64,000 nt of DNA from Streptomyces sp. NBC_01214 (GTDB taxonomy: Bacteria > Actinomycetota > Actinomycetes > Streptomycetales > Streptomycetaceae): positions 5,179,001-5,243,000 of the forward strand of contig NZ_JAPEOS010000001.1 in NCBI RefSeq assembly GCF_026340975.1, written 5' to 3'. The notes beneath the pieces were generated by a model, which worked only from the letters and a program-made list of their open reading frames with translations, searched no databases and was not told the origin of the DNA. Shown here one piece after another: positions 17,776 to 26,694 of the stretch. The translations under genes and the position numbers were made by a program. The first letter of the stretch is position 1. Each line of letters opens with the position of its first letter.

Positions 17776-18723
17776 ATGAACCCCGACCCTGACCGCTGGT
17801 ACAACACCACCCTCAACCTCTGGCAGCTGGCTGGCGTGCTGGTCGCCGTCGTGACCGTCGTGAAGTGGATACCAGCGGTGTGGCGCCTCACCCTCGGGCG
17901 CCGCCGGCACCTGATTGCCCAGCTCCGCAAGATCGCTCCTGGCGTTCGGCACGACTACGTGGAGGGCCTTCTCGGTGAGCCGAAGTGGCAGTCCACGATG
18001 ACCTGCACGCGCCTCGCTGACCCCGACGCCGAGTCGACCAAGGCTGCCAGGGGAGGCTTCTGGAGGGCAACGGCGAGGGGGGAAGTCGAGAAGGACGACA
18101 GGGACGTGGAGATCACCGTGCGAACCTGGCCGCTCTCAAAACTGGGCTACCTGGTCACGTGGTCCGAGAAAGACGCGGTGGTGATGTACGGAATTACCAC
18201 CACCAGCTGGTGGTTCCGCCCCCGCGTGCTCGTCGGCAACACCCGGATCCGGCTCGGCAAGTCGATCCTCGCCGACCTCGACCGCACCGAGGAACACCGC
18301 GCGTGGCAGGGGAACCGCAGGTACGGCTACCTGGAAGAACACTTCTTCGGCAACCCGGGCGGCTACCGCCACTGGTATGTGGGAGTCAACGACATCGGCT
18401 ACCAACCCGTCCCGCCCATGCTCGACTGGAACGACTCCGAGACCGAACTCAACCGGATGCCGGACGATAAGCGGAACAGCTACCGGGCCAGGACCCCAAT
18501 CAACACCGTCGTCATCAGTGGCATCGCGCTCTATGAGGAACTCCAGAAGGGAGAGTTCTTCGGCATGTCACTGGGCGTCGACCAGGACATGGTCCGGCTG
18601 AGCGACCCGTCCTACCGCGTGTTCGACAGCCGGTTTACCCGTGCCCGTCTCCACGTCCGGGACTGGCGGTGGGAGCGCCGGCGCAACCGCTTGGACAAGC
18701 AAGCCGCATGGCGCCTCGGCTGA
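17776..18723 (+). CDS. ETEC_3214-like membrane-anchored protein
   Basis: About 315 residues from ATG 17776 (MNPDPDRWYNT). A single N-terminal transmembrane helix (LWQLAGVLVAVVTVVKWIP, about residues 14-33) is followed by a large domain with KIAPGVRHDYVEGLLGEP, which resembles ETEC_3214-domain proteins found scattered in Streptomyces accessory regions. The soluble part is rich in aromatic residues (YGYLEEHFFGNPGGYRHWYV). The start is chosen because the upstream ATG at 17749 adds only an unlikely 9 residues. Function is unknown; an accessory or defence role is possible but not shown. Confidence 0.65.
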   Translation: MNPDPDRWYNTTLNLWQLAGVLVAVVTVVKWIPAVWRLTLGRRRHLIAQLRKIAPGVRHDYVEGLLGEPKWQSTMTCTRLADPDAESTKAARGGFWRATARGEVEKDDRDVEITVRTWPLSKLGYLVTWSEKDAVVMYGITTTSWWFRPRVLVGNTRIRLGKSILADLDRTEEHRAWQGNRRYGYLEEHFFGNPGGYRHWYVGVNDIGYQPVPPMLDWNDSETELNRMPDDKRNSYRARTPINTVVISGIALYEELQKGEFFGMSLGVDQDMVRLSDPSYRVFDSRFTRARLHVRDWRWERRRNRLDKQAAWRLG

Positions 18724-18854
18724 GGGCTCCGGCAAATCGGCCAGGAACGCGTGCCCGAATCGTTCCCGCCTCCGGCTGGCCGGTCAGGCCCTGTCCGCCG
18801 TCAGTCAGCTGCGGCAGGCTGTGGAGGTTCTGCCGCAACGACCAGGGGAGAGGC

Positions 18855-19328
18855 ATGACGTACCAGGACTGGACGTACCACGGGATCCAGGACGGCCCGG
18901 AGAGCAACAGGAGTGACGGGAAGGAGTGGCAGCCCGCCCGGATCCTGGTCGAGGAGGCCGAGTTCGGTCCCACCGAGCGGCAGGACGTGACGGTGCTGCG
19001 TGAGCTGGCTGAGCCGGAGCACGGCGGCTTCGGCTGGGGCTACAACGGCGGCGGCACCAGCGCGGCGGCCGCGGTGATCCTCGCCGACGCGCTCGACCTC
19101 GGCGACCCGGACAAGTGTGGCATCGGCTATGCAACCTATCCGGAGGACGAGGTGCTGGCGCAGCTCCGGGAGGACTTTTGCGACGACGTCCTGTCCCAGT
19201 TCTGCGACCAGTGGCGCCTTCGCCGCGGCGTCGTTCTGCGCTGGTCCCGGGCCTGGTATCTGCAGCGCGGGATCAACGAGCTGCCCGCCGCCCTGCGAGA
19301 GCTCCCGCAGTTGCAGAGCCAGCTCTGA
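18855..19328 (+). CDS. DUF6166-like protein
   Basis: A 157-residue protein from ATG 18855 with GGGGAGAGG just upstream as ribosome binding site. The segment GGFGWGYNGGGTSAAAAVILADAL, followed by FCDDVLSQFCDQW, matches the pattern of DUF6166 proteins (a conserved GFxWGYxGxGP-like motif then a hydrophobic helix). These small soluble proteins occur in accessory DNA and plasmids of actinobacteria; their function is unknown. It is followed by 270 bases without a gene before the IS110. Confidence 0.7.
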   Translation: MTYQDWTYHGIQDGPESNRSDGKEWQPARILVEEAEFGPTERQDVTVLRELAEPEHGGFGWGYNGGGTSAAAAVILADALDLGDPDKCGIGYATYPEDEVLAQLREDFCDDVLSQFCDQWRLRRGVVLRWSRAWYLQRGINELPAALRELPQLQSQL

Positions 19329-19594
19329 CCGTGAGGTCATCGCAACGGCCCGGCCGGGCGGCTCCCTGTGGAACCGCCTGGTTGACGCCTTCCACGGACG
19401 AGGCACGCAGACGCCAGCGGCGCCCGTCGCCCCGAACAGCCTGCAAGTCTCGGTGTCGGGGTCGACCCTCCACGCGCGCCCTGGCCGCGGCCACCGAACC
19501 TGGAGGCCACCCCCATTACCTTCTTGGTGGCCCCGCAATGGGGTGCCCGGCCTCCGGGTCCGGCATGACTGCTCCCCCCTGTTGAACGTATGGC

Positions 19595-20975
19595 CTGGGG
19601 GGTGGTGTCACCGGCCCGGAGGCATCGACAGACCGCTGATTAGGGGCATGACCACCGGCTTCCTTCGGGAGCTTGGGAGGCTCTTCGTAATGTGGATGTG
19701 GCGATCGGTGCCGTGGGACGGCCGGGCGGTGGGGACGACCGGAGGACGCACGTGATCGACACGAGTGGCATCGGCGCTTTCCTGGGCCTGGACGTCGGCA
19801 AGGGCGAACACCACGCCACCGCCGTCACCCCGGCCGGGAAGAAGGCCTTCGACAAGCGGCTGCCCAACAGCGAACCCAAGCTCCGCGAGGTGTTCGGCAA
19901 GCTACAGGCCAAGCACGGGACCGTGCTCGTGGTCGTCGACCAGCCGGCCTCCATCGGTGCCCTGCCGCTGGCGGTCGCCCGGGACATGGGCTGCCCGGTC
20001 GCCTACCTGCCCGGACTGACCATGCGGCGGATCGCCGACCTCTACCCAGGTGAGGCCAAGACCGATGCCCGCGACGCGTTCGTCATCGCGGACGCCGCCC
20101 GCGTCATGCCGCACACGCTCCGCTCGGTCGATCTCGAGGACGAGACCATCGCCGAGCTGGAGATGATCGTCGGCTTCGACGACGACCTGGCTGGCGAAGC
20201 CACCCGCATCAGCAACCGCCTGCGCGGCCTGCTGACGCAGATCCATCCGTCGCTGGAACGCGTCCTGGGGCCGCGAGTGCAGCACCCGGCCGTGCTCAGG
20301 CTGCTCGACCAGTTCGGCTCGCCCGCCCAGATACGCAAGGCCGGACGGCGTCGGCTCGTGACACTGATCCGTCCGAAGGCCCCGCGGATGGCCGAGCGTC
20401 TCGTCGATGACATCTTCACGGCCCTGGACGAGCAGACCGTCGTCGTCCCGGGCACCGACGCGGCCGCATTGATCGTTCCCAGCCTCGCGGGCTCCCTCCA
20501 GGCAGTTCTTGACCAGCGCAAACTCCTCGCCGCCCGGATCGAGGAACTGCTGGAGAACCACCCTCTTTCCAAGGTCCTGACGTCCATGCCGGGGATCGGC
20601 GTCAGGACCGGAGCCCGCATCCTCATCGACGTCGGCGACGGCAGTTCGTTCCCGTCCGCCGCCCACCTCGCCGCCTACGCCGGCCTTGCCCCAGCGACCC
20701 GCAGCTCGGGCTCGTCGATCCGTGGTGAGCAACCGTCCCGGAGAGGAAACAAGCAGCTCAAACGGGCCTTCTTCCTCTCCGCGTTCGCCGCCCTGGCCGA
20801 CCCGGTCTCCAGGGCCTACTACGACAAGAAGATCAACCAGGGCAAGCACCACACCCAAGCACTCCTCTGCCTCGCGAGACGACGAGCCGACGTGCTCTTC
20901 GCGATGCTCCGCGACGGCACCTTCTACGAACCCCAACCCGCCCCATCAGCTTGACTAAACCCATAGGGGCACCCC
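19595..20975 (+). mobile_element. IS110-family insertion sequence
   Basis: The transposase at 19752-20954 is preceded by a leader (19595-19751, with GGCATCGACAGACCGCTGATT at about 19620) and followed by AAACCCATAGGGGCACCCCC, both typical of Streptomyces IS110 ends. IS110 elements lack inverted repeats, so the exact ends are approximate. The leader may encode the guide (bridge) RNA known for IS110 elements. The element looks complete. Confidence 0.75.
19752..20954 (+). CDS. IS110-family transposase
   Basis: A 400-residue transposase from GTG 19752. The N-terminal RuvC-like DEDD domain begins FLGLDVGKGEHHATAV, with further acidic positions in VVVDQPAS and AKTDARDAFVIA. The C-terminal transposase_20 domain has SMPGIGVRTGARILIDVG, LAAYAGLAPATRSSGS and RRGNKQLKRAFF (catalytic Ser region). 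Length and order match intact IS110 proteins. IS110 transposes by an RNA-guided recombination without classical repeats. Confidence 0.95.
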   Translation: MIDTSGIGAFLGLDVGKGEHHATAVTPAGKKAFDKRLPNSEPKLREVFGKLQAKHGTVLVVVDQPASIGALPLAVARDMGCPVAYLPGLTMRRIADLYPGEAKTDARDAFVIADAARVMPHTLRSVDLEDETIAELEMIVGFDDDLAGEATRISNRLRGLLTQIHPSLERVLGPRVQHPAVLRLLDQFGSPAQIRKAGRRRLVTLIRPKAPRMAERLVDDIFTALDEQTVVVPGTDAAALIVPSLAGSLQAVLDQRKLLAARIEELLENHPLSKVLTSMPGIGVRTGARILIDVGDGSSFPSAAHLAAYAGLAPATRSSGSSIRGEQPSRRGNKQLKRAFFLSAFAALADPVSRAYYDKKINQGKHHTQALLCLARRRADVLFAMLRDGTFYEPQPAPSA

Positions 20976-21226
20976 CCCGCGCGAGCCGGGGCCGGGCTGG
21001 CCCCGATTCCGGGTCCGGGAGCGGTGCTGCTGCGGTGGATCGGTCGTTGCCCCGGTACGGGAACCGCATACGGGGTGGTGACGACTGGACCCGGCGGCGG
21101 AATCCGCTGCACCGACCCGTCCCGCGCCGCCGCACGGCTGGCCGCGGTCGGGCGGACCTTCAGGGCGACGGACAAGGAGACGGCCGACGAGGGGGGCCCG
21201 GTGGCGGAGCGTTATGCTCCGCGCCT

Positions 21227-21451
21227 GTGGAAGACATCAACATAAGACAGCCGCAGCAGGCCCAGGTCACGGGCGAGGTCGTCCTGCGGTTCACGGGCAG
21301 CGTGGAGAAGAGCGAGCTCCGCGAGGGACTGAAGGCCGCGGGAACGTTTCGGCGGCTGCGTTGGCTCGCAACTGCGGGCGCGCTCTTCATCGCGCTCCTG
21401 GGGGTGCGCGTCGACGCCGAAGGCGGCTCGGGTACCGGCTCGGCCCGCTGA
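21227..21451 (+). CDS. Small YcxB-like N-terminal fragment or short membrane protein
   Basis: Seventy-four residues from GTG 21227. The start VEDINIRQPQ, the beta segment VTGEVVLRFTGSVEKSELREGL and one membrane helix (WLATAGALFIALLGV) resemble the first part of YcxB-like proteins, whose C-terminal domain is missing here. It may be a remnant. The 250 bases between the IS110 and this frame show nothing I can assign. Confidence 0.4.
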   Translation: MEDINIRQPQQAQVTGEVVLRFTGSVEKSELREGLKAAGTFRRLRWLATAGALFIALLGVRVDAEGGSGTGSAR

Positions 21452-21745
21452 CGTCGCCGTACCGGTGGCTGGGTCACCCACCCGCCGCACCCCGCCGCGA
21501 CACAAGGCACCCCGGCGTGTGACAGTCCGGATGGGGAAGACCGGACGACGGGTTGTCCCGAGCAAGCAGGACCCGGCCGCCCGGTAGCCACACCGGCCGG
21601 GCCCTGCGCCGTACCGCACCGGCATACGAACGACGAGCAGAAGCGGGGCACACCCGGCGTAGCAGCCTTCCCACCCGCACCGGGCCGCCCCAAACCCCTA
21701 GACGGCCCCGGGAGCGTGGCCCGGGAGGCTTCTAGAGTGGGTCGC

Positions 21746-22411
21746 GTGCCGATACCCGTACATGCCTTTGCTCACCGGCCGTTGACTGCGGCGGCTGTCG
21801 CCGAGCTCGTCGCTCTGCCGGCTGAGCTGAACATTCACGAGGACGATGTCGACGCGGTGGTTCTGCAACGGGGATGGAGCTGGGAGCATGACCTGGTCTG
21901 TGACTCTTTCCGCACCGGGTACGGGCATGTGTTGTGCACTGAGGGCCGCAATCCGTTTGGGCAGGCAGAGGCTCGGCATTTCCTGGTTTTCGGCGAGGTT
22001 TACCCCGTCGACCCGGACGACGAGAGCGTGACGAACGGACCGTGGCTGTACGGTCTCATGGACGACTGGCAGAAGCAGGCTGGATGGAGTGGCTGCCGAA
22101 CGGGCACCGATCAGGACTGCGAGCACGTCCTTGCGCAGGCGGCGCGGGCTGTGACCGAGTACCTCGAATCAGCGCCAGAGCGCACGATTTTGTCGTCCGC
22201 AACGGTGGTCACAGGTCCTGCGCTGACGCACCGCATCTGGCGCACCCGCACCCACGCGCTGGTACTCGGACCGGCGGCAGACAACGGCCCTTACGGCTAC
22301 CTCACCCACCTTCAATTGTCCTACACGCCACTCAGCTGCGGTCCTGACCTGCCGCGCGAAGAGGACGAAGACGGCCTGGCCAGATGGATCACTGCGCACG
22401 TCGACTGGTGA
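21746..22411 (+). CDS. Hypothetical protein, probably leaderless
   Basis: About 221 residues from GTG 21746. A -10-like TAGAGT lies 8 bases before the GTG with no ribosome binding site between, the usual look of a leaderless Streptomyces gene. The protein is acidic and Trp/Tyr-rich (RGWSWEHDLVCDSF, GPWLYGLMDDWQ), resembling the small cytosolic immunity-type proteins of accessory regions, but no family is recognised. An IS5 element lies 170 bases downstream. Confidence 0.65.
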   Translation: MPIPVHAFAHRPLTAAAVAELVALPAELNIHEDDVDAVVLQRGWSWEHDLVCDSFRTGYGHVLCTEGRNPFGQAEARHFLVFGEVYPVDPDDESVTNGPWLYGLMDDWQKQAGWSGCRTGTDQDCEHVLAQAARAVTEYLESAPERTILSSATVVTGPALTHRIWRTRTHALVLGPAADNGPYGYLTHLQLSYTPLSCGPDLPREEDEDGLARWITAHVDW

Positions 22412-22582
22412 CCCCCGGGCCCTCCACATGAGTGAACCAGGCAGGCGGCTTTGGGCTGGGTCCCCTTTGCGGCAACACTTCAGAGGGTGGTTCGTGAGTC
22501 TTTGAGCTGCTCTGTCGTCGCCTGATGGGGTGGGTGCGGGGCGGAATCCGCCGGTCCGCAACCGCTCGCCTGCTGGTGTGGT

Positions 22583-23370
22583 GTGACGGAACGCAAGCCG
22601 TACCCCAGCGACTTATCGGACGAGCAGTGGGCTCTGATCGAGCCTGTGATCACCGCATGGCAGGACCGGCACCGCTCGATCAGCGGCCACCAGGGCGCCT
22701 ACGCGATGCGGGAGATCGTCAACGCGATCCTCTACCAAGGCCGGACCGGCTGCCAGTGGGCCTACCTCCCGCACGATCTTCCGCCGAAGAGCGCGACGTA
22801 CTACTACTGCGCCGCCTGGCGGGACCACGGCACCGACCAAGTCATCCACGAACTCCTGCGCTGCCAGGTCCGTGAACGGGCCCGCCGATTAGAGGACCCG
22901 ACCCTGGTGGTCCTGGACACCCAGAGTGTCCACGCGGCCTCCGGGGTCCCCGCCTCCACGACCGGCCGGACCCGGCGAAGAAGGTGCCGGGCCGCAAGAG
23001 GGGGCTGGCCGTGGACGTGTTGGGCCTGGTCATCGCCGTCATCGTCCTGGCTGCGAACACCCACGACAACGCAGCCGGCATCGCCCTGCTGGATCAAGCC
23101 GTGGTTGCCCACGGCACCGCGCTCGGCATCGACGCGGAGATCGTCGAACGCAACCCGCAGGACCGGAGGTTCGTCCCGCAGCCGAAGCGGTGGAGGGTCG
23201 AGCAGACCTGCGGGATCCTCATGCTGCACCGACGCCTGGTCCGCGACTACGAGCACCGCCCCTCCTCCTCCGTCTCCGGCGTCTACTGGGCGATGACCCA
23301 AGTCATGGCCCGACGGCTCACCGGCGCGAACACCCCCACCTGGCGCGGACCGCAGGCGGTGGCCGCATGA
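22583..23370 (+). pseudogene. IS5-family transposase with a frame break
   Basis: Frame one (from 22583) encodes the N-terminal domain (YPSDLSDEQWALIEPVI, GRTGCQWAYLPHDLPP) and VVLDTQSVHAA with the first Asp. Near 22970 the frame must change by -1 to reach PGRKRGLAVDVLGLVIAV, ANTHDNAAG and the C-terminal VERNPQDRRFVPQPKRWRVEQT (Glu region), ending at 23370. The break is at GGCCGGACCCGGC, where I see no canonical slippery heptamer. So this is either a disrupted transposase or an atypical frameshift. Confidence 0.8.
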
Positions 23371-23771
23371 ACCTTCAACCCCTGCTCGACGTCCTCGGCA
23401 TCCAGAAGGAAGCCGCCCGGGCCCTGGCCGACGACCTCCGTGGACAGATCACCGAACTGCAGGACCGTCTGCGGGAGGCTGAGACCCACCTCGAACACCT
23501 CGAGATCACCCGGAAGACCATTGCCGGCCTCGCTCACCGACTCCCGGCCGCCCCGCCGGACCTGCCCGAGCACCCGGATTACCCCCAGATCCTCGCCGTC
23601 TTCAACGAGGCTACCGGCCCCCTGCGAGCCCGTGACGTCTGCGAAGCCCTTGGCCACGAACTGCTACCGAAGAACATCGAAGGCACCCGCGCCAAGCTGA
23701 AGCGTCTGGTCAGACTCGATATCCTCGCCGAAGCCGACACCGGCAACTTCACCAGAAAGCCACGTCCGTGA
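23367..23771 (+). CDS. Small coiled-coil/winged-helix protein coupled to the IS5 transposase
   Basis: A 134-residue protein whose ATG (23367) overlaps the transposase stop as ATGA. Residues 15-55 are a predicted coiled coil (LRGQITELQDRLREAETHLEHLE). Residues 70-130 look like a winged helix (ILAVFNEATGPLRARDVCEALG, GTRAKLKRLVRLDIL). It resembles short DNA-binding proteins that travel with this class of Streptomyces IS5 elements as a passenger or regulator of transposition. The coupling suggests its expression depends on translation of the transposase. Confidence 0.7.
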   Translation: MNLQPLLDVLGIQKEAARALADDLRGQITELQDRLREAETHLEHLEITRKTIAGLAHRLPAAPPDLPEHPDYPQILAVFNEATGPLRARDVCEALGHELLPKNIEGTRAKLKRLVRLDILAEADTGNFTRKPRP

Positions 23772-23798
23772 ATCCGTGGCACCTCTTCTCGCACTGGA

Positions 23799-24310
23799 TC
23801 AGACGTGCTCGGCGATCACATAGACGGAGTTGACCCCGCTCGCCCGAGCGACAGCGACGGAAGCGGTGACGGTTCCCTCGGCTGGTCCCTGAGCTCCGTG
23901 CCAGGAACTGCCCGGGAAGCTCCAGCCGAAACGCTGCCCCTCCCTGCCGTCCCAGCCGGCAGGGAGGCCAGGCGTGAGTGGCCCCACGCTGAGGGTCTGA
24001 AGGAAGACGTCAAGCCGGCGTCGGAAACCTTGAAGTGAAGGAAGAGGGTCCCTTCGGAACCGATCAGCGATTCTTCGTCATGGAAGCGCACAACCGTCGC
24101 CTCGTCGGGCAGGCTCACGTCGTAGTGCGCAAGCACGGTTGCCAGCGAACCGTCGCCATAAACCACGTCGTCCCGCTCTCGGAGATAGTCGTGCGGGTCT
24201 GCTTCACCAGGACTCAGTAGCCAGGCGGCGGCACCCGCCAAGATCGCGCAAATGACTACGCTCCATACGCCATACCGCCAACGGGCCCAGCCCCGCGTCC
24301 CCTCCGACAT
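23799..24310 (-). pseudogene. Membrane-anchored protein with a frameshift
   Basis: From ATG 24310 the first 100 residues have one transmembrane helix (VWSVVICAILAGAAAWLL) and an extracytoplasmic part (VLAHYDVSLPDEATVVRFH). At about 24020 the sensible continuation (VFLQTLSVGPLTPGLPAGW, VARASGVNSVYVIAEHV, stop at 23799) lies in another frame, so one base has been gained or lost. The intact form would be about 170 residues. Function unknown. It lies directly downstream of the IS5 passenger gene, convergent. Confidence 0.6.
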
Positions 24311-24883
24311 GCGCTTATCTAAGCGCGCAACGATCCGGAACGCCAACTGTCAGCAAGCAAACCAGTGTAGTCACCTGATACTCGCGCAGACGAGCAGCCC
24401 CGCCCGCCACCAGCCAACCTCACCCAACCCAGTCCTGAAACGGACGATCACTCGCGAACCGCCCTCTCAGAACTCGGCAACACCACTTCCCCGAGGAAGA
24501 ATGCGTTCTCGCCATTGAGCAACAGACGTTCTCGAAACCCGCTTCTGATCTTGGGGAGCGGTTGCGGAGTGTTCCTGGATGTTCGATTGCGAGGAGACGG
24601 CTACGCGTGAGACCGCGTACGCCTTCTCGGTCCTTGGGGAGGATCGGAGCGGTGAGGAGCGACTCCGCTAAGCGGTGACGGGCGTAGCCGTCGACTGCTG
24701 GCACAACGCGGCGAAGTCGGCCTGTGTGGCCTCGACGCCCGCCCGCCCGCCGTCCGTCGGCCGGCGGGCGGGGTGGTAGGGCGACGCGGTCACATTCTTT
24801 GCGGACGATGCGCAACCGTTCCGCCGCTTCTGCATGTCCCACCTTGCAGGAGCGACCAACTCCAATGACGACCAGGGGGAAAC
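24311..24883. other. Stretch without a recognisable gene
   Basis: The region has several overlapping frames with Arg-rich, biased translations and no start with a ribosome binding site. It probably contains the promoter of the sapA-like gene at 24884. Confidence 0.4.
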
Positions 24884-25333
24884 ATGAAATTCACCCGTTC
24901 CGTCCTTACCACTACCGCATTCGCCGCCCTGGCCCTGGGGGCCACGACCGCGCTGGCGGCGCCCGCCACCGCCGCGCCCAACACCACGCCGCAGAAGGTC
25001 TGCGGAAGCGCCTACAAGACCGTGAACTCGGCCGCCATCGGCTCGCTGGGCACCGTCTACCTGACGTACAACGCCTCGAACGGGAAGAACTGCGTCGCGA
25101 CCATCCGCAACAACCCGGGCGCGGCCGTGGACATGGCCCTCTGGATCGAAGTCCCCGAAACCTGGGAGCGGGGCGAGGACTACGGCCGGTACACGTCGTA
25201 CGCGGGCCCGGCCTACGTGTACGGCAAGGGCCACTGCGTCGACTGGGGCGGGGGCATCAGCAACGTGCACGTGCAGGTGTACAACTCCAACTGTGGCGCG
25301 CGCAAGGAGCACCGGGTCACCGAGGTCCGCTGA
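24884..25333 (+). CDS. sapA: Spore-associated protein A (SapA) family secreted protein
   Basis: A 149-residue secreted protein. A Sec signal peptide (MKFTRSVLTTT, hydrophobic core, ALAAPATAA cleavage region near 31) precedes a mature domain with KVCGSAYKTVNSAAIG, GTVYLTYNASNGKNC and YVYGKGHCVDWGG, the pattern of Streptomyces SapA, a protein associated with the outer surface of spores. Four cysteines probably form two disulfides. GGGGGA lies 4 bases before the ATG. A hairpin terminator follows about 100 bases downstream. Secretion and spore association come from the family, not from this sequence. Confidence 0.9.
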   Translation: MKFTRSVLTTTAFAALALGATTALAAPATAAPNTTPQKVCGSAYKTVNSAAIGSLGTVYLTYNASNGKNCVATIRNNPGAAVDMALWIEVPETWERGEDYGRYTSYAGPAYVYGKGHCVDWGGGISNVHVQVYNSNCGARKEHRVTEVR

Positions 25334-25430
25334 CCCGAGCTCCTCCTGACCGCGACGTTCTGTGCCGTCGTACGGTCGTCGGGGGCAGGACCTACGACCC
25401 GACGACCGCACGGGAACCGCCGCGGTCCCG

Positions 25431-25468
25431 CTCGCCCCGGCAGACTCGCCGAGTCCTGCCGGGGCGAG
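25431..25468 (+). terminator. Hairpin downstream of sapA
   Basis: Twelve bases at 25431-25442 (CTCGCCCCGGCA) pair with 25457-25468, and the loop can extend the stem by four more pairs (ACTC/GAGT) around one bulge. It lies 98 bases after the sapA stop. Confidence 0.6.
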
Positions 25469-25590
25469 GGCGCGTCCGGCCTCCCCCCTCGGGTGCACGG
25501 CCATCCGGTCGGCGCGTCGCCGCAACCGGGGCACCGGGAGCAGATGCGGTCCCGGTTCGGCCGGCCGCGCTCACCCGGACCGACATTCAG

Positions 25591-25700
25591 CTACTCGGTG
25601 GCGAAACGGACCACCACCTCCGGGATCACGGACAGGTCCTCAGCGGTGGTGGACCAGGATGCGTGAACGCTGACGGACCCGGCCTCGTGCCCCTTCCCCG
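25591..25700 (-). pseudogene. Short C-terminal remnant
   Basis: A minus-strand frame ending at a stop (25591) reads SVSVHASWSTTAEDLSV then PEVVVRFATE, which looks like a real C-terminus. No upstream continuation or start is seen. The rest of 25469-25804 shows nothing else I can support. Confidence 0.3.
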
Positions 25701-25804
25701 TAATCGAACGGCATCGTCACGATCTGTGACCACTCCCCAAGATCTGTGCCAGAACCCGAAACCCAACTACAAAACCAGGCTCCGCCCGCGTCGGCAGGAA
25801 AGCG

Positions 25805-26694
25805 TCAGCTGCCCTTGGCGCTGGTGAGGGCGTTGGCGAGTTCGTCATGGCTCATGCCGGATCGGCCGTGGATGCCGGCCTTGGTGGCCTTCTCGTACAG
25901 CTCAGCCTTGGTCAGCGACCGGAGCGACGGTGCACGGGTTCCGGAAGAGCCGGTGCGCTTCTTGGCGGCCGGCTTCTTCCCCGTGGTCTTCGTGCCGGCC
26001 GTGGAGGTGTCGGCCTTCTCCCCGGTGTCCTTGGGGCTGCGGGCCCGTTCGACGGAGGCGCGCAGGGCTTCCATGAGGTCCACGGCCCCGGTGGCCCTCG
26101 GGGCGGGTTCGGCCTTCTCGACGGTCTCTCCGGCCTGCTTGACCTTGATGAGGGCGGCGACCTTCTCCTGGTAGACGTCGCGGTAGTCCTCCGGCTGCCA
26201 GTCGATGGCGAGGGCGTCGATCAGCTGGTGGGCCACCTTCAGCTCGCCCGCGCTCGCGCTGCCGGTCTTGGGGAGGTCCGGGATCTCCTGGTGGGGTTCG
26301 CGGATCTCGTCCGACCAGTGCAGCGTGTGCACGGCCAGCAGGCCCTTCTCCGCCTTCAGGGCGACCAGGTACTCGCGGCCGCGCATCATGAAGGTCGCGA
26401 TCCCGGCCCGGTTGGACTCCTCCAGTGCCTGCTCCAGCAGGCCGTAGACCTTGGCGTACTCCTTGCCCTTCGGCCCGGCGAAATACGTCTTGTCGAAGAA
26501 GATCGGGTCCACGGTGTCCCGGTCCACGAACCCGCTGATCTGGATCGTCTTCGACTGGCCCGGCGCGATCTCGTCGAGCTCCTTCGGCTCGACGAGCACG
26601 TACTCCTCGCCGGTGTCGAAGCCCTTGACGATTTGCTCCAGCTCCACCTCCTTGCCGGGCCGCCTTCCACAGTGCCGACGGCTCCCCAGGGGAA
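25805..26694 (-). pseudogene. ku: Ku protein (NHEJ), 5' end removed by an IS701 element
   Basis: Bacterial Ku binds DNA ends and recruits LigD in non-homologous end joining. The frame covers the Ku core (VKGFDTGEEYVLVEPKELD, ISGFVDRDTVDPIFFDKTYF, RAGIATFMMRGREYLVAL, VDLMEALRASVE), then a Lys-rich linker and a C-terminal SAP-like domain (SLTKAELYEKATKAGI). The first 50-60 residues, which form the start of the Ku beta-barrel, are missing: the frame runs into the IS701 end at 26695. A GTG at 26647 could still start a shortened 280-residue protein, but loss of the N-terminal strands probably abolishes function. Confidence 0.88.

Noticed and set aside
24668..25534. Minus-strand frame of 288 codons over the sapA gene
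   Set aside because: It runs antisense to the well-supported SapA gene with a signal peptide and has biased composition.
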